From assembly GCA_014191975.1 (NCBI GenBank), contig BJHG01000002.1, forward strand, positions 1 through 64,000: a stretch of DNA of 64,000 nt, read 5' to 3'. The number at the start of each line of letters is the position of its first letter. The stretch's first letter is position 1. Origin of the DNA: Methylococcaceae bacterium (GTDB lineage Bacteria; Pseudomonadota; Gammaproteobacteria; Methylococcales; Methylomonadaceae). The notes beneath the pieces were generated by a model. That model saw only the letters and a program-made list of their open reading frames with translations, was not told the DNA's origin and did no database searches. Below are positions 24,634 to 34,109 of this stretch, in pieces. Made by a program: the position numbers and the translations under genes.

Positions 24634-25583
24634 CGCGTTTTTGCGGCAATTGCTTCAGCGGCACGCACGATATTATTTGCCATTCTTTCCGAAGCCGCGT
24701 CAATCAAACGACCGTCTAACGCCGCCGCACCTTTACCTTGTGCAGCGGCTTCTTTTAACGCTTCCAAAATACGTTTTGCTTTCGTGACTTCGGATTCGGG
24801 TGGTGTGAAAACGTCGTTTGCCAACGCAATTTGTGACGGATGAATCGCCCATTTTCCTTCGCAACCCAAAGCTGCCGCACGTTTCGCGCCTAAAATGTAA
24901 CCGTCTGGGTCTTTAATATCACCGAAAGGGCCATCGATTGGACGTAAACCGTAAGCACGACACGCTACAATCATGCGGCTTAACGCAAAATGCCATTGAT
25001 CGCCAGGATAATCAGGATTTAAACCGCCAATATTCACGGTTCTAGCGCGATTACTCGCCGCATAATCCGCCACCCCAAAATGCAACGCTTCTAAACGTCC
25101 GCCCAACGCGCCTTGTTTCCCAATATCTTCCACATTTGCCATGCCTAACGCGGTTTCAATTAACGCTTCGATGCCGATTTTATTTTTCAAACCTTGTTGC
25201 GTTTCCAATTGGTTCAGCATCGCTTCAACCATATAAACATCAGAATAAACGCCCACTTTTGGAATCAAAATAGTGTCGATTTTGCTGCCCGCTTGCTCAA
25301 CCAAATCGACCACGTCACGCACCATATATTGCGTATCCAATCCGTTGATGCGAACTGAAACCGTAATGCCGTGACCTTTCCAATCTAAATCGTTAATCGC
25401 TTCAATCACGTTTTTACGAGCGCGTAATTTGTCGTCTGGCGCAACGGCATCTTCTAAATCTAAAAAGATAAAATCCACGCCGCTTTTTAACGCTTTTTCA
25501 AACATTTCTGGACTGGTGCCCGGAACAGCTAATTCACAGCGTTGTACACGTTGTACATTTGCTGAATATAAAGTATGACTCAT
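24630..25583 (-). CDS. mcl: Malyl-CoA lyase
   Basis: Splits malyl-CoA into glyoxylate and acetyl-CoA, the closing step of the serine cycle. It belongs to the CitE-like TIM-barrel family: RCELAVPGTSPEMFEKALKS, DFIFLDLEDAVAPDDKLRAR, a GIEALIETALGMANVEDI segment with the metal-binding Glu, LHFGVADYAASNRAR and GKWAIHPSQIALANDVF. The length of 317 matches serine-cycle lyases. Citramalyl-CoA or beta-methylmalyl-CoA lyases are related, but the mtkAB neighbours decide. The ribosome site is AAAGGA. Confidence 0.9.
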   Translation of the reverse strand: MSHTLYSANVQRVQRCELAVPGTSPEMFEKALKSGVDFIFLDLEDAVAPDDKLRARKNVIEAINDLDWKGHGITVSVRINGLDTQYMVRDVVDLVEQAGSKIDTILIPKVGVYSDVYMVEAMLNQLETQQGLKNKIGIEALIETALGMANVEDIGKQGALGGRLEALHFGVADYAASNRARTVNIGGLNPDYPGDQWHFALSRMIVACRAYGLRPIDGPFGDIKDPDGYILGAKRAAALGCEGKWAIHPSQIALANDVFTPPESEVTKAKRILEALKEAAAQGKGAAALDGRLIDAASERMANNIVRAAEAIAAKTR

Positions 25584-25822
25584 AGAGCTTTTTCCTTTGG
25601 AGTAAAAATAAAAAATCCAGCTTCAAAACTGGAATGTAATTTGAAATTAAAAAACACTGTCATTCTACTTTTGAAGTTTACAAAGTCAATTTATAGAAAG
25701 AATTTCTACACATTTTTACTTTAATGCGAATTAAGAGCTAAAAGGCACAAACAAAGTTCCAAAAATAAAATCCGGCAATGAGTTTGCCAAAAAGATAGTG
25801 TTTCATTTGTGTTGATAGCATT

Positions 25823-26205
25823 TTACCGGATACCGAATTCAAATCTGTTGATAAAAATTCCAGCAACGGTATCGTGAATTAAAATTGATTTTAAAAAGCA
25901 GGTTGTTTTGCGTACTAAACCCTTTATACGAGTAAGCCAAGTAAAATATTTTCGTTCAATATTCTGAGTGTTTTTCTTCTCGACGATATTTTTTTACAAC
26001 GGGAGTATGAGTTTAAGACGCCCAGTCTTCTGTGTAAAATGCGATTCCGAAAAGGTTTTAAGCGTTGAGCGTATCTTTACAAATGTCATTTTTGCGGTCG
26101 CCAAAAGCACAAGCTAAAAATTTTCCACTTTGGTGATCAATCGTTTGTTCAATAGTATGCTGACGTTTTTTAGAGCCCAAAAAAACTCCACATTTCGTCA
26201 CCTCC
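25823..26205 (-). pseudogene. Decayed IS1-family transposase (InsB-like remnant)
   Basis: No intact frame, but translation of the minus strand in shifting frames gives a transposase-like series: DEMWSFFG, then TIDHQSGKFLACAFGDRKND, then IERKYFTWLTRIKGLVRKTT and a C-terminal HDTVAGIFINRFEFG. These match the order and spacing of the IS1 InsB catalytic and C-terminal parts. At least two stop codons and two frame shifts interrupt it. The InsA part is not seen. A GGTAGTGAC sequence on the minus strand near 26260-26270 resembles an IS1 terminal inverted repeat. The rest of 25584-26350 shows nothing else. Confidence 0.75.
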
Positions 26206-26350
26206 TGCTTCATTCAAACAAATAAAACACTACCCGCTAAATCTGGTTTTTTTTGGTTGTGTCACTACCTTCGCTAAATCGAAAAATAAGCGGTTTTTAA
26301 TGAAATTAAACTTCGTAACTTATTTATAAAATTTACGAAATCCATTTGTA

Positions 26351-28003
26351 TTAGAGCTTAATCCGACGAGCCGCCAAAGGATGATCTGAAAATGATTCGT
26401 GTGCATCCAATCCTTGAAATTCGCAAAGTCCGCCTTGTGATTCGTAGTCATGCTGAAATCCATGGAGAAATTCCATCACGGTGTGGTCAATTAACGTCAC
26501 CGCGCTTTTGTCAAAAATCAGCATTTTTCCGTGTTCGATTTGCGACAACACTTCTCTTAATGCCATGAAATTTGAAAAAACTGCCGCGCCTTGAATGTTA
26601 ATTACAATTGAACCGTCCGCTTGAAAGTTTTGGGTGAAATGGATTTTAAATAAATTATTCAGTTTTGCGCCGTGCATCAAATGAATCACGAGTTTAACCA
26701 AAATGCCAATCGTGACACCGATTAACAAATCAGTCGCAATGACGCTGATAATCGTCGCCACAAAAATAAACAATTGTTCTTTTCCGATGCCCATCACGTT
26801 CGCAAATTCGCGCGGTGAAGCCAAACGAAATCCTGTGAAAACCAATAATGATGCGAGTGCCGCCAAAGGAATGCTGTGAATTAAATGCGGGAAGAAAACC
26901 ACGAAGATTAACAAAAACGAACCGTGAAAAAAGTTCGCCCATTGAGTTTTCGCGCCATTGTTCACGTTCGCTGAACTCCGCACGATTTCTGCAATCATCG
27001 GCAAACCACCGATTGAACCCGCGATTAAATTACCCACGCCGACAGCCGTTAAATCTTTGTTCAAATTAGAATGACGTTTATACGGATCCAATTTATCCAC
27101 CGCCATTGCACTCAACAAACTTTCCAAACTACCCACTAATGCAATTGCTACAACCGCTTCCCAAAATTTCAACGTAAAAAATTTACCAAAATTGGGAAAG
27201 TAAAAACTCGACATGAAGTTTTCAGAAATTGCGACCAAAAATTTAGGTCCTACTTGGTCAGAATCAAGATGCGTCGGTTGCATATACGGATGGTCTGGAT
27301 GCAACAAATAAATATGCTGGTGTTCCAACTCGAAATAATGTCCAAGTCCCATACCGACTAAAACCACAATCAGCGGTGCTGGAATCATTTTTAACGTGCC
27401 ATCTTTTAATAATGACCAAATGATGAGAATCACCAATCCTGCAAACCCAATAATGGCAATTTCTAAATTCAAATTCGCAAAACTTTCAGGAATTTGCGCG
27501 ATGGTAGACAGTAGACTTCCTTTTTCTGGAGTCACGCCCAACATGACGTGGATTTGTTTCGCCATGATAATAATGCCAATCGCGGCGAGCATTCCGTGAA
27601 CCACCGACGCTGGGAAAAACGAACTCAAAAGCCCCGCTTTGAATACGCCCATGAGAATTTGAATCACACTTGCTACGACAATTGCCGCAAGTGCGTAACG
27701 ATAACCCGCCATCGCATCGCCGTCGCCCAAACTTTGAACTGCGTCATAAACGACAACGATTAAACCCGCAGCAGGGCCGTTAATCGTCATGAAAGCACCG
27801 CTTCCGCGTGAAACCACCATCCCGCCAATAATCGCAGTGATAATTCCCGCCGACGGTGGGAAACCAGAAGCCATCGAAATTCCCAAACACAATGGCAGGG
27901 CGATTAAAAAGACTAAAAAACCAGAAAGTAAATCATTGCGCCAATGCGCTTTTAAACCTGCTAAACCGGTTTCTGGCAAGAATGCTGTTGCATTATCATT
28001 CAT
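26351..28003 (-). CDS. SulP family anion transporter with STAS domain
   Basis: A 550-residue inner-membrane carrier with about 12-14 helices and a C-terminal STAS domain from residue ~440 (VINIQGAAVFSNFMALREVL, DKSAVTLIDHTVMEFLHGF). Family marks include GFPPSAGIITAIIGGMVVSRG, TINGPAAGLIVVV and LIAGSIGGLPMIAEIVRSSANVNNG. SulP proteins carry sulfate, bicarbonate or other anions, and the substrate is not readable here; bicarbonate uptake would suit a carboxylating metabolism but is only a possibility. The gene stands alone. Confidence 0.88.
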   Translation of the reverse strand: MNDNATAFLPETGLAGLKAHWRNDLLSGFLVFLIALPLCLGISMASGFPPSAGIITAIIGGMVVSRGSGAFMTINGPAAGLIVVVYDAVQSLGDGDAMAGYRYALAAIVVASVIQILMGVFKAGLLSSFFPASVVHGMLAAIGIIIMAKQIHVMLGVTPEKGSLLSTIAQIPESFANLNLEIAIIGFAGLVILIIWSLLKDGTLKMIPAPLIVVLVGMGLGHYFELEHQHIYLLHPDHPYMQPTHLDSDQVGPKFLVAISENFMSSFYFPNFGKFFTLKFWEAVVAIALVGSLESLLSAMAVDKLDPYKRHSNLNKDLTAVGVGNLIAGSIGGLPMIAEIVRSSANVNNGAKTQWANFFHGSFLLIFVVFFPHLIHSIPLAALASLLVFTGFRLASPREFANVMGIGKEQLFIFVATIISVIATDLLIGVTIGILVKLVIHLMHGAKLNNLFKIHFTQNFQADGSIVINIQGAAVFSNFMALREVLSQIEHGKMLIFDKSAVTLIDHTVMEFLHGFQHDYESQGGLCEFQGLDAHESFSDHPLAARRIKL

Positions 28004-28274
28004 AAAAATCTCATTTTATTCAAAAAAGTTATTTTCGATAAAGCGATTAACGTGCCATGAGATATTTTTATGTAAACAATTGAATTGTACGTCAATATAT
28101 TGTATTTATTGCTAGGTAATTTTATATTTTTGTTTAAATGAACCAATATAAACAGTTCAAAAAAACCTTTTAATCAATGTTTACGTTCAATTTTTTATCA
28201 TTGGTTTTTCGTGATGCTTCGTTAAGTTAGTTTTCTGGGGGAATTGTGAAAGTATCGGGTAAAAAATTGAGTAT

Positions 28275-28303
28275 TTGACAAAATCGATGTGAATTCATAT
28301 AAT
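28275..28303 (+). promoter_or_regulatory. Consensus sigma-70 promoter for tRNA-Met
   Basis: TTGACA and TATAAT are both perfect and 17 bp apart, ending 14 bases before the tRNA. The rest of the 28004-28317 spacer shows nothing further. Confidence 0.85.
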
Positions 28304-28317
28304 TCACTAAGAATTAA

Positions 28318-28394
28318 GGCGATGTAGCTCAGTTGGTTAGAGCGTGGGATTCATAACCCCAAGGTCGGTGGTTCGACCCCACCCATCGCCACCA
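28318..28394 (+). tRNA. tRNA-Met (CAT), elongator
   Basis: A 77-nt cloverleaf with acceptor GGCGATG/CATCGCC fully paired, anticodon loop TTCATAA and an encoded CCA. The paired first base rules out the initiator tRNA. The tRNA at 30414 shares the anticodon and is the better candidate for tRNA-Ile2. Confidence 0.88.
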
Positions 28395-28401
28395 GATTTT
28401 G

Positions 28402-28436
28402 AGCCCTGTTGCGTTTTTCGTTAGCAGGGCTTTTTT
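28402..28436 (+). terminator. Terminator after tRNA-Met
   Basis: AGCCCTG pairs with CAGGGCT and leads into six T residues. Confidence 0.8.
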
Positions 28437-28545
28437 GGTGTAGTAAAAATAGGTTTTTTATTGCACCATTAACTACGCTTTAAGTATAATTTCCGTCCTA
28501 CAGAGAAGTTTCAACGCTAATCAACTTTACTAGCACAGGTAAATA

Positions 28546-30405
28546 ATGAGTGAACAACAGCAATCACAATTAAAACAATTGATCGCAAAAGGAAAAATCC
28601 AGGGTTATTTGACTTATGCCGAAGTTAATGATCATTTACCTAGCGATATTGCTGATCCTGAGCAAATTGAAGATATCATTAACATGATAAATGATATGGG
28701 AATTCAGGTGCATGAAGTAGCGCCAGATGAAGACTCATTAATTACAGATTCAGCGGCAGTTACGACTGACGATGAGGATGCTGAAGAAGTCGCCGCGTTA
28801 GCCTCAACAGACAGTGAATTCGGTCGAACAACAGATCCAGTTCGTATGTATATGCGTGAAATGGGTTCAGTTGAATTGCTGACACGTGCGGACGAATTGA
28901 AGATTGCGAAAAGAATAGAAGAAGGACAGCGTCAAGTCATGCAAGCTGTTTCTCGTTCAGTTTATGTCGTCAATGACTTTGTTACATCGTTTGAATCTAT
29001 TTCAACTAATACGTCAGGACCTAGTGGTGAATCCGTTAATAACGGCGAAAATAACGTCAAATTAACCGACTTAATTTCTGGATTTGTCGATTTATCTGAG
29101 CCAGAAGATTTACCTCCATCCTTACCCGTAGATGATGAGGTAATTGATGATGAAGTCCCTGAAGTTGATGATAGTGTTGAAGATGATAGCAAAGGTTTGA
29201 ATTATGATGAAGTTAAAGATAAGGTTGATAATCTTAAAAAACAGCTAGTCATATGCTCAAATACACTGAAGATTCATGGTTACTCGAGCGAAAAAAACGA
29301 TATTGAATTTGAGGTACTCACTGATTTATTCTTGGAATTCAAATGGTCATCGAATTACTTGAAAAAATTAACTGCCATTATTCCTCGTGGAATGCTCGTT
29401 ATTCGAACGCAAGAAAAAATTATTGTCGATATTATAGTTAACAAAGCTAAAATGCCTCGAAAAGATTTTTTAAATTTATTTAGTGATAATGAAACAAAAT
29501 CAACATGGTTGGAGCAGTCTTTATCTGACCCTCTGTATGCTGAAATTGTAAAAGAGTATGAAAAAGAATTACGAAAAGCATTAAAAATACTCAAAGAAAT
29601 TGAGAGTGAATATGGCTCAACAATTCAGGCATTGAAAGATATAAATCGACGCATGGCAATTGGTGAGGCAAAAGCACGTCGTGCCAAAAAAGAAATGATT
29701 GAGGCTAATTTAAGACTCGTTATTTCAATTGCTAAAAAATATACTAACCGTGGTTTACAATTCTTAGATTTGATTCAGGAAGGTAATATCGGCTTAATGA
29801 AAGCGGTTGATAAATTTGAATATCGACGTGGATATAAGTTTTCAACGTATGCAACATGGTGGATACGGCAGGCAATTACGCGCTCGATTGCAGATCAAGC
29901 ACGCACGATTCGTATTCCTGTTCACATGATTGAAACAATTAACAAATTGAATCGCATTTCACGTCAAATTCTACAAGAATTAGGACGCGAAGCAACACCA
30001 GAAGAATTGGCTGAACGTATGGAAATGCCAGAAGACAAAGTGCGTAAAGTTTTAAAGATAGCGAAAGAACCTATTTCGATGGAAACGCCTGTCGGCGATG
30101 ATGAAGATTCGCATCTTGGGGATTTTATCGAAGATGCAAAAGTTTTATCGCCTGTCGATGCCGCAACGATAGAGGGCTTAAAAGAATCAACTCAGAATGT
30201 TTTAGCGGGTTTAACTGCTCGCGAAGCGAAAGTCTTAAGAATGCGTTTCGGTATCAATATGAATACTGATCACACATTAGAAGAAGTAGGTAAGCAATTT
30301 GACGTAACACGTGAGCGGATTCGTCAAATCGAAGCAAAAGCATTGCGTAAATTACGTCACCCGTCACGTTCTGAGCAATTACGCTGCTTCTTGGATACAG
30401 ATTAA
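28546..30405 (+). CDS. rpoD: RNA polymerase sigma-70 factor RpoD
   Basis: The primary sigma factor, 619 residues. Region 1.1 is at the start ([25 protein letters not shown]), region 1.2 at [22 protein letters not shown], a long acidic non-conserved region at ~150-330, region 2 with [40 protein letters not shown], and region 4 with [27 protein letters not shown]. All DNA-binding segments are intact. It is flanked by two tRNAs with anticodon CAT. Confidence 0.98.
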   Translation: MSEQQQSQLKQLIAKGKIQGYLTYAEVNDHLPSDIADPEQIEDIINMINDMGIQVHEVAPDEDSLITDSAAVTTDDEDAEEVAALASTDSEFGRTTDPVRMYMREMGSVELLTRADELKIAKRIEEGQRQVMQAVSRSVYVVNDFVTSFESISTNTSGPSGESVNNGENNVKLTDLISGFVDLSEPEDLPPSLPVDDEVIDDEVPEVDDSVEDDSKGLNYDEVKDKVDNLKKQLVICSNTLKIHGYSSEKNDIEFEVLTDLFLEFKWSSNYLKKLTAIIPRGMLVIRTQEKIIVDIIVNKAKMPRKDFLNLFSDNETKSTWLEQSLSDPLYAEIVKEYEKELRKALKILKEIESEYGSTIQALKDINRRMAIGEAKARRAKKEMIEANLRLVISIAKKYTNRGLQFLDLIQEGNIGLMKAVDKFEYRRGYKFSTYATWWIRQAITRSIADQARTIRIPVHMIETINKLNRISRQILQELGREATPEELAERMEMPEDKVRKVLKIAKEPISMETPVGDDEDSHLGDFIEDAKVLSPVDAATIEGLKESTQNVLAGLTAREAKVLRMRFGINMNTDHTLEEVGKQFDVTRERIRQIEAKALRKLRHPSRSEQLRCFLDTD

Positions 30406-30413
30406 AATTTTTT

Positions 30414-30490
30414 GGACTCTTAGCTCAGTTGGTTAGAGCATCCGACTCATAATCGGCAGGTCGTAAGTTCAAGTCTTACAGGGTCTACCA
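30414..30490 (+). tRNA. tRNA with anticodon CAT, probably tRNA-Ile2 (Met possible)
   Basis: A 77-nt cloverleaf starting GGACTCTTAGCTCAG, with acceptor pairing GGACTCT/AGGGTCT (G-U pairs at the end), anticodon arm CCGACTCATAATCGG and encoded CCA. The TTAGCTCAG start and GACTCATAATC anticodon arm resemble the AUA-reading tRNA-Ile2 whose C34 is changed to lysidine by TilS, while 28318 looks like elongator Met. It lies 8 bases after rpoD. Confidence 0.8.
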
Positions 30491-30499
30491 TATAAAACG

Positions 30500-30534
30500 A
30501 AGGCTTGTGGATTATTTCATAAGCCTTATTTTTT
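30500..30534 (+). terminator. Terminator after the rpoD-linked tRNA
   Basis: AAGGCTTGTG pairs with CATAAGCCTT (one G-T pair), followed by ATTTTTT. The remaining spacer to rho (30535-30943) is AT-rich and holds the promoter listed next. Confidence 0.75.
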
Positions 30535-30788
30535 GCTTAGATGGTGTAAATGTGGAATTGGTCATTTTTGTAGTGTTTGCGTATTGTAAAAGTTCTGAAA
30601 CTACAAAAAAGTTTACAATTTCAAGTGTGCTCATTTGAGCTTTAAAAAATAAATATAGCAAAAATAAATTTGCTTCGAATAAAAAAATACTGGGAAATTG
30701 ATATTTTTCAGGTTGCCTAAAACACGCTTTTAGGAAAATGACTGCGGCGATATCAACAAAAAGAAATACTATGTAATTATCGATTATA

Positions 30789-30817
30789 TTGCTGATATAA
30801 CGCTAGTGCGCTATAAT
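30789..30817 (+). promoter_or_regulatory. Sigma-70 promoter for rho
   Basis: TTGCTG and a perfect TATAAT are 17 bp apart, giving an untranslated leader of about 120 bases before rho. Long leaders are usual where Rho controls its own transcription. Confidence 0.6.
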
Positions 30818-30943
30818 GATAAGACTCACAGTCGTGCGTACTTCAAGCATATCATTCAAAAATAAAACCCCTTAATTTTTTACTCCAATAATCGTTTTGA
30901 ACTTTAGTTCTTAACGCTATTCTTTTCTTTTGAGCTGTCTTTT

Positions 30944-32200
30944 ATGAATCTTACCGAATTAAAACTAAAACAAATCAGTGAAGTTATCGAAATCGCCGAA
31001 TCTCTTGGGCTTGAAAATGTGGCGCGATCACGCAAACAAGATTTGATTTTTGCTATTTTGAAAAAACAAGCCAAAGCTGGCGATGATATTTCTGGCGACG
31101 GTGTATTAGAAATTTTATCCGATGGTTTTGGTTTCCTTCGTACTCCAGGTTGTTCCTACCTTGCGGGACCTGACGACATTTATGTTTCTCCCAGTCAAAT
31201 TCGCCGTTTTTCCTTAAAAACAGGTGACACCATTACGGGTAAAATTCGTCCACCGAAAGATAATGAACGTTATTTTGCAATGTTAAAAGTGGATCAAATC
31301 AATTTTGAATCACCTGAAAATACTAAAAACAAAATTACATTTTCAAATTTAACACCGCTTTTTGCACACCAACGCTTTGTTTTAGAACAAGGAAATGGTA
31401 CCAGCGAAGATTTAACAGGACGAGTTATTGATTTAATTGCGCCGATTGGTAAAGGACAACGTGGATTAATTGTTTCGCCACCCAAAGGGGGGAAAACGAT
31501 GATTATTCAAAGTTTGGCGCAAGCGATTGCAGAAAGAAATCCAGAATGTTATTTGATCGTATTATTGATTGACGAACGCCCTGAAGAAGTTACCGAAATG
31601 GAGCGTTGCGTGCGAGGCGAAGTTATTTCAAGTACTTTTGACGAGCCGGCAACACGCCATGTGCAAGTTGCCGAAATGGTGATTGAAAAAGCGCGACGTT
31701 TAGTTGAACACAAGCATGATGTGGTGATTTTGTTAGATTCGATTACACGTTTGGCACGCGCTTATAATACAGTTGTACCGTCATCGGGTAAAATTTTAAC
31801 CGGTGGTATTGATGCAAATGCATTAGAAAAGCCAAAGCGCTTTTTTGGTGCCGCACGAAATATCGAAGAAGGTGGCAGTTTAACGATTATCGCAACTGCG
31901 TTGGTCGATACAGGCTCTAAAATGGATGACGTGATTTTTGAAGAATTCAAAGGCACAGGAAACATGGAATTACATTTAGACCGAAAAATTGCTGAAAAAC
32001 GAATTTACCCTGCAATCAACATCAACCGTTCTGGAACACGTCGCGAAGAGTATTTGGTTGATGCTGAAACGTTACAGAAAACGTGGATTTTGCGAAAAAT
32101 ATTGCATCCAATGGATGATACCGCTGCATCAGAATTTTTACTTGGAAAATTAAAAGACTTCAAAACGAATAGTGAATTTTTTGAATCCATGAAACGCTAA
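30944..32200 (+). CDS. rho: Transcription termination factor Rho
   Basis: A hexameric RNA-dependent ATPase, 418 residues. The N-terminal RNA-binding part contains [17 protein letters not shown] and [19 protein letters not shown]; the ATPase core has Walker [21 protein letters not shown], the Walker [15 protein letters not shown] and the Q-loop/R-loop [14 protein letters not shown]. All catalytic parts are present and the length is normal. Confidence 0.98.
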   Translation: MNLTELKLKQISEVIEIAESLGLENVARSRKQDLIFAILKKQAKAGDDISGDGVLEILSDGFGFLRTPGCSYLAGPDDIYVSPSQIRRFSLKTGDTITGKIRPPKDNERYFAMLKVDQINFESPENTKNKITFSNLTPLFAHQRFVLEQGNGTSEDLTGRVIDLIAPIGKGQRGLIVSPPKGGKTMIIQSLAQAIAERNPECYLIVLLIDERPEEVTEMERCVRGEVISSTFDEPATRHVQVAEMVIEKARRLVEHKHDVVILLDSITRLARAYNTVVPSSGKILTGGIDANALEKPKRFFGAARNIEEGGSLTIIATALVDTGSKMDDVIFEEFKGTGNMELHLDRKIAEKRIYPAININRSGTRREEYLVDAETLQKTWILRKILHPMDDTAASEFLLGKLKDFKTNSEFFESMKR

Positions 32201-32237
32201 TTTTTTTAAAAAAATGATGGGATTTCAATCCACCAAG

Positions 32238-32321
32238 AGTAATAAGGACGCATTCTAACTATTCAACGCTCGTTGATAATATCGAGTCATTAGCGGAATG
32301 CTGGTGTTTGGACTTATTACT
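32238..32321. repeat. Nested inverted repeats between rho and gspL
   Basis: AGTAATAAG pairs with CTTATTACT (outer 9 bp), GCATTC with GAATGC (middle 6 bp), and CTCG with CGAG (inner 4 bp), all nested in one 84-base unit. It could fold as one long interrupted hairpin, either an RNA control element, a terminator of unusual form or a small palindromic insertion. Confidence 0.6.
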
Positions 32322-32338
32322 TGAAACTACCTGTTTAA

Positions 32339-33541
32339 ATGAATCTAAATAAAAATGTTAAAATTGAAATCAAACCGTTTCTACGATGGTGGGGATGTGA
32401 ATTAGCGTTTTTAATTCCCATCAAAGTACGGCAGTTTTTCCAAGCGCCACGCACGGCAATTATCATTCAGCCGATGGGTGAAAAATTTGATTTTAGTTAC
32501 GAAATTAATGGTGTACAAAAAAAATTAGTAACAGTTGCACGTGATATTTCTAAAGTAAACGTAGTTCAAAAATTGCTTTCAAATGATAATCGTTTTAAAG
32601 ATGCGATATTCATTTTACGTTTATCGCACCATGAAGTACTGAGTAAAACGTTAAATTTACCGCTCGCCGCACAAGCTAATGTGTCACAAGTTGTGCACTA
32701 TGAATTAGATCGTTACAGTCCGTTTCAAGCCGAGAAAGTGTATTTTGCAACACGCATTGAAAGTATCGACACCGAAGCAGCACAATTAATTGTTCAGTTA
32801 ATTTTTATGCCTCGAAAATTACTTGAAACCCTTTATGCCGATTGCAAAATGTTGGGCATTTCGCTTGATTTCGTTGAGGCTGAAAATTTCCCGAATGATT
32901 TGCAGCAACTACATTGCCTTTATAATTTATTGCCACCACATTTACAGCCAAAAATTGCTAACACGCCACGCCGAATTATTGCGGGATTAGTGATGTCATT
33001 AGTATTTTTAATTGTCGCCAGTTTGACGTTGCCTGTGTGGCTTGAATATGAAGCCGTCGAAAATTTACAAACTAAAATTGCTAAAATCGACAAAGAAGTC
33101 AAAGCGGTCAAAACCTTGCAAGCTGAAATGGATGTTATACGCGAGGAAAATCAGGTACTTATTAATGATAAAACGGCTACACCAAATGTTGTCGCCATTC
33201 TTAATGAAATTAGCATTTTAATGAAAGATGATAGCTGGCTTTCATATTTACAATACAGTGAAGGTCAAGTGCAATTGCAAGGTGAATCGCCAAAGGCATC
33301 TAATTTACTAACAGATTTGGAAGCGTCCGACTATTTTGCTAAAGTGAATTTTGCCTCACCTGTGACACAAGACAAAGCCAGTGGCATGGAACGCTTTCAA
33401 ATTTCTGCCGAAATTACAAAGCCAGAAAATATTGGAAGCACTGATATAACAACTGAAACCATAGCAGAGCCAATAAGCGCAATACCTGCTGATAAAATGA
33501 CAGAAGAGGCTGTGATTCAAAATGATACGCCAGAAGAATAA
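32339..33541 (+). CDS. gspL: Type II secretion protein GspL-like (PilN domain)
   Basis: Part of the inner-membrane platform of the type II secretion system. The N-terminal half is a shortened cytoplasmic actin-like region (VVHYELDRYSPFQAEKVYFATRI is typical), one membrane helix lies at about 218-235 (MSLVFLIVASLTLPVWLEY), followed by a coiled coil and a ferredoxin-like periplasmic PilN-type domain (VVAILNEISILMKDDSWLSYLQY). An acidic/Thr-rich tail follows. Order with the next three genes matches xpsL-xpsM-xpsN-xpsD of Xanthomonas. The ribosome site is weak. Its end overlaps gspM by 20 bases. Confidence 0.78.
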   Translation: MNLNKNVKIEIKPFLRWWGCELAFLIPIKVRQFFQAPRTAIIIQPMGEKFDFSYEINGVQKKLVTVARDISKVNVVQKLLSNDNRFKDAIFILRLSHHEVLSKTLNLPLAAQANVSQVVHYELDRYSPFQAEKVYFATRIESIDTEAAQLIVQLIFMPRKLLETLYADCKMLGISLDFVEAENFPNDLQQLHCLYNLLPPHLQPKIANTPRRIIAGLVMSLVFLIVASLTLPVWLEYEAVENLQTKIAKIDKEVKAVKTLQAEMDVIREENQVLINDKTATPNVVAILNEISILMKDDSWLSYLQYSEGQVQLQGESPKASNLLTDLEASDYFAKVNFASPVTQDKASGMERFQISAEITKPENIGSTDITTETIAEPISAIPADKMTEEAVIQNDTPEE

Positions 33542-34109
33542 TCAAAATGCTCGATGGTTAGCGGTTGGCTTACTATTAGCTCTGATAAGTCTTATCGGTT
33601 TCATTATTATTTTGCCGCTCGTGAATCAAGGTTTAGCGCTATATGAAGAGAAAAATGCACTCGGTTTTCGTTTTGAACAATACGAACGAATTTTAGCGCG
33701 TAAACAGAGCGTGATCGACGAAATGGAATCTTTGAAAGAGAAATTTGCTGATCAAAATTATTTAAGTACTCAAAATACCAGTGCATTAGCCTCCGCAGAT
33801 TTACAAGAAATGATTAAGCAAGCTATTGTAGAAGCGGGTGGACAATTGAGTAGTACACAAGGTTTACCTATTGTTATTAAAAATAATTTCCAACATATTC
33901 CGATTAACGTTCGTATGACAGGAAATAGCGAGGTTTTGCGTGCGGTGCTTTACAAAATAGAAACCGCTACGCCACTTGTTGTGGTTGAGCAAATCGATAT
34001 TCGTCCAATGCGGGGCGTACGAAATAAAGTCACGCATAAAATTGATCCAAGTAATGAATTGAGCATCAATTTTCAAGCCATTAGTTTCATGAAAAAACCA
34101 GCCGTATGA
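33522..34109 (+). CDS. gspM: Type II secretion protein GspM-like
   Basis: A 195-residue protein with one N-terminal helix (residues ~12-32, LAVGLLLALISLIGFIIILPL), a coiled coil (EQYERILARKQSVIDEMESLKEKF) and a small C-terminal ferredoxin-like domain. GspM binds GspL in the membrane platform. The start overlaps gspL and the stop overlaps the next gene by 4 bases, so translation is coupled. Confidence 0.78.
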   Translation: MIRQKNNQNARWLAVGLLLALISLIGFIIILPLVNQGLALYEEKNALGFRFEQYERILARKQSVIDEMESLKEKFADQNYLSTQNTSALASADLQEMIKQAIVEAGGQLSSTQGLPIVIKNNFQHIPINVRMTGNSEVLRAVLYKIETATPLVVVEQIDIRPMRGVRNKVTHKIDPSNELSINFQAISFMKKPAV

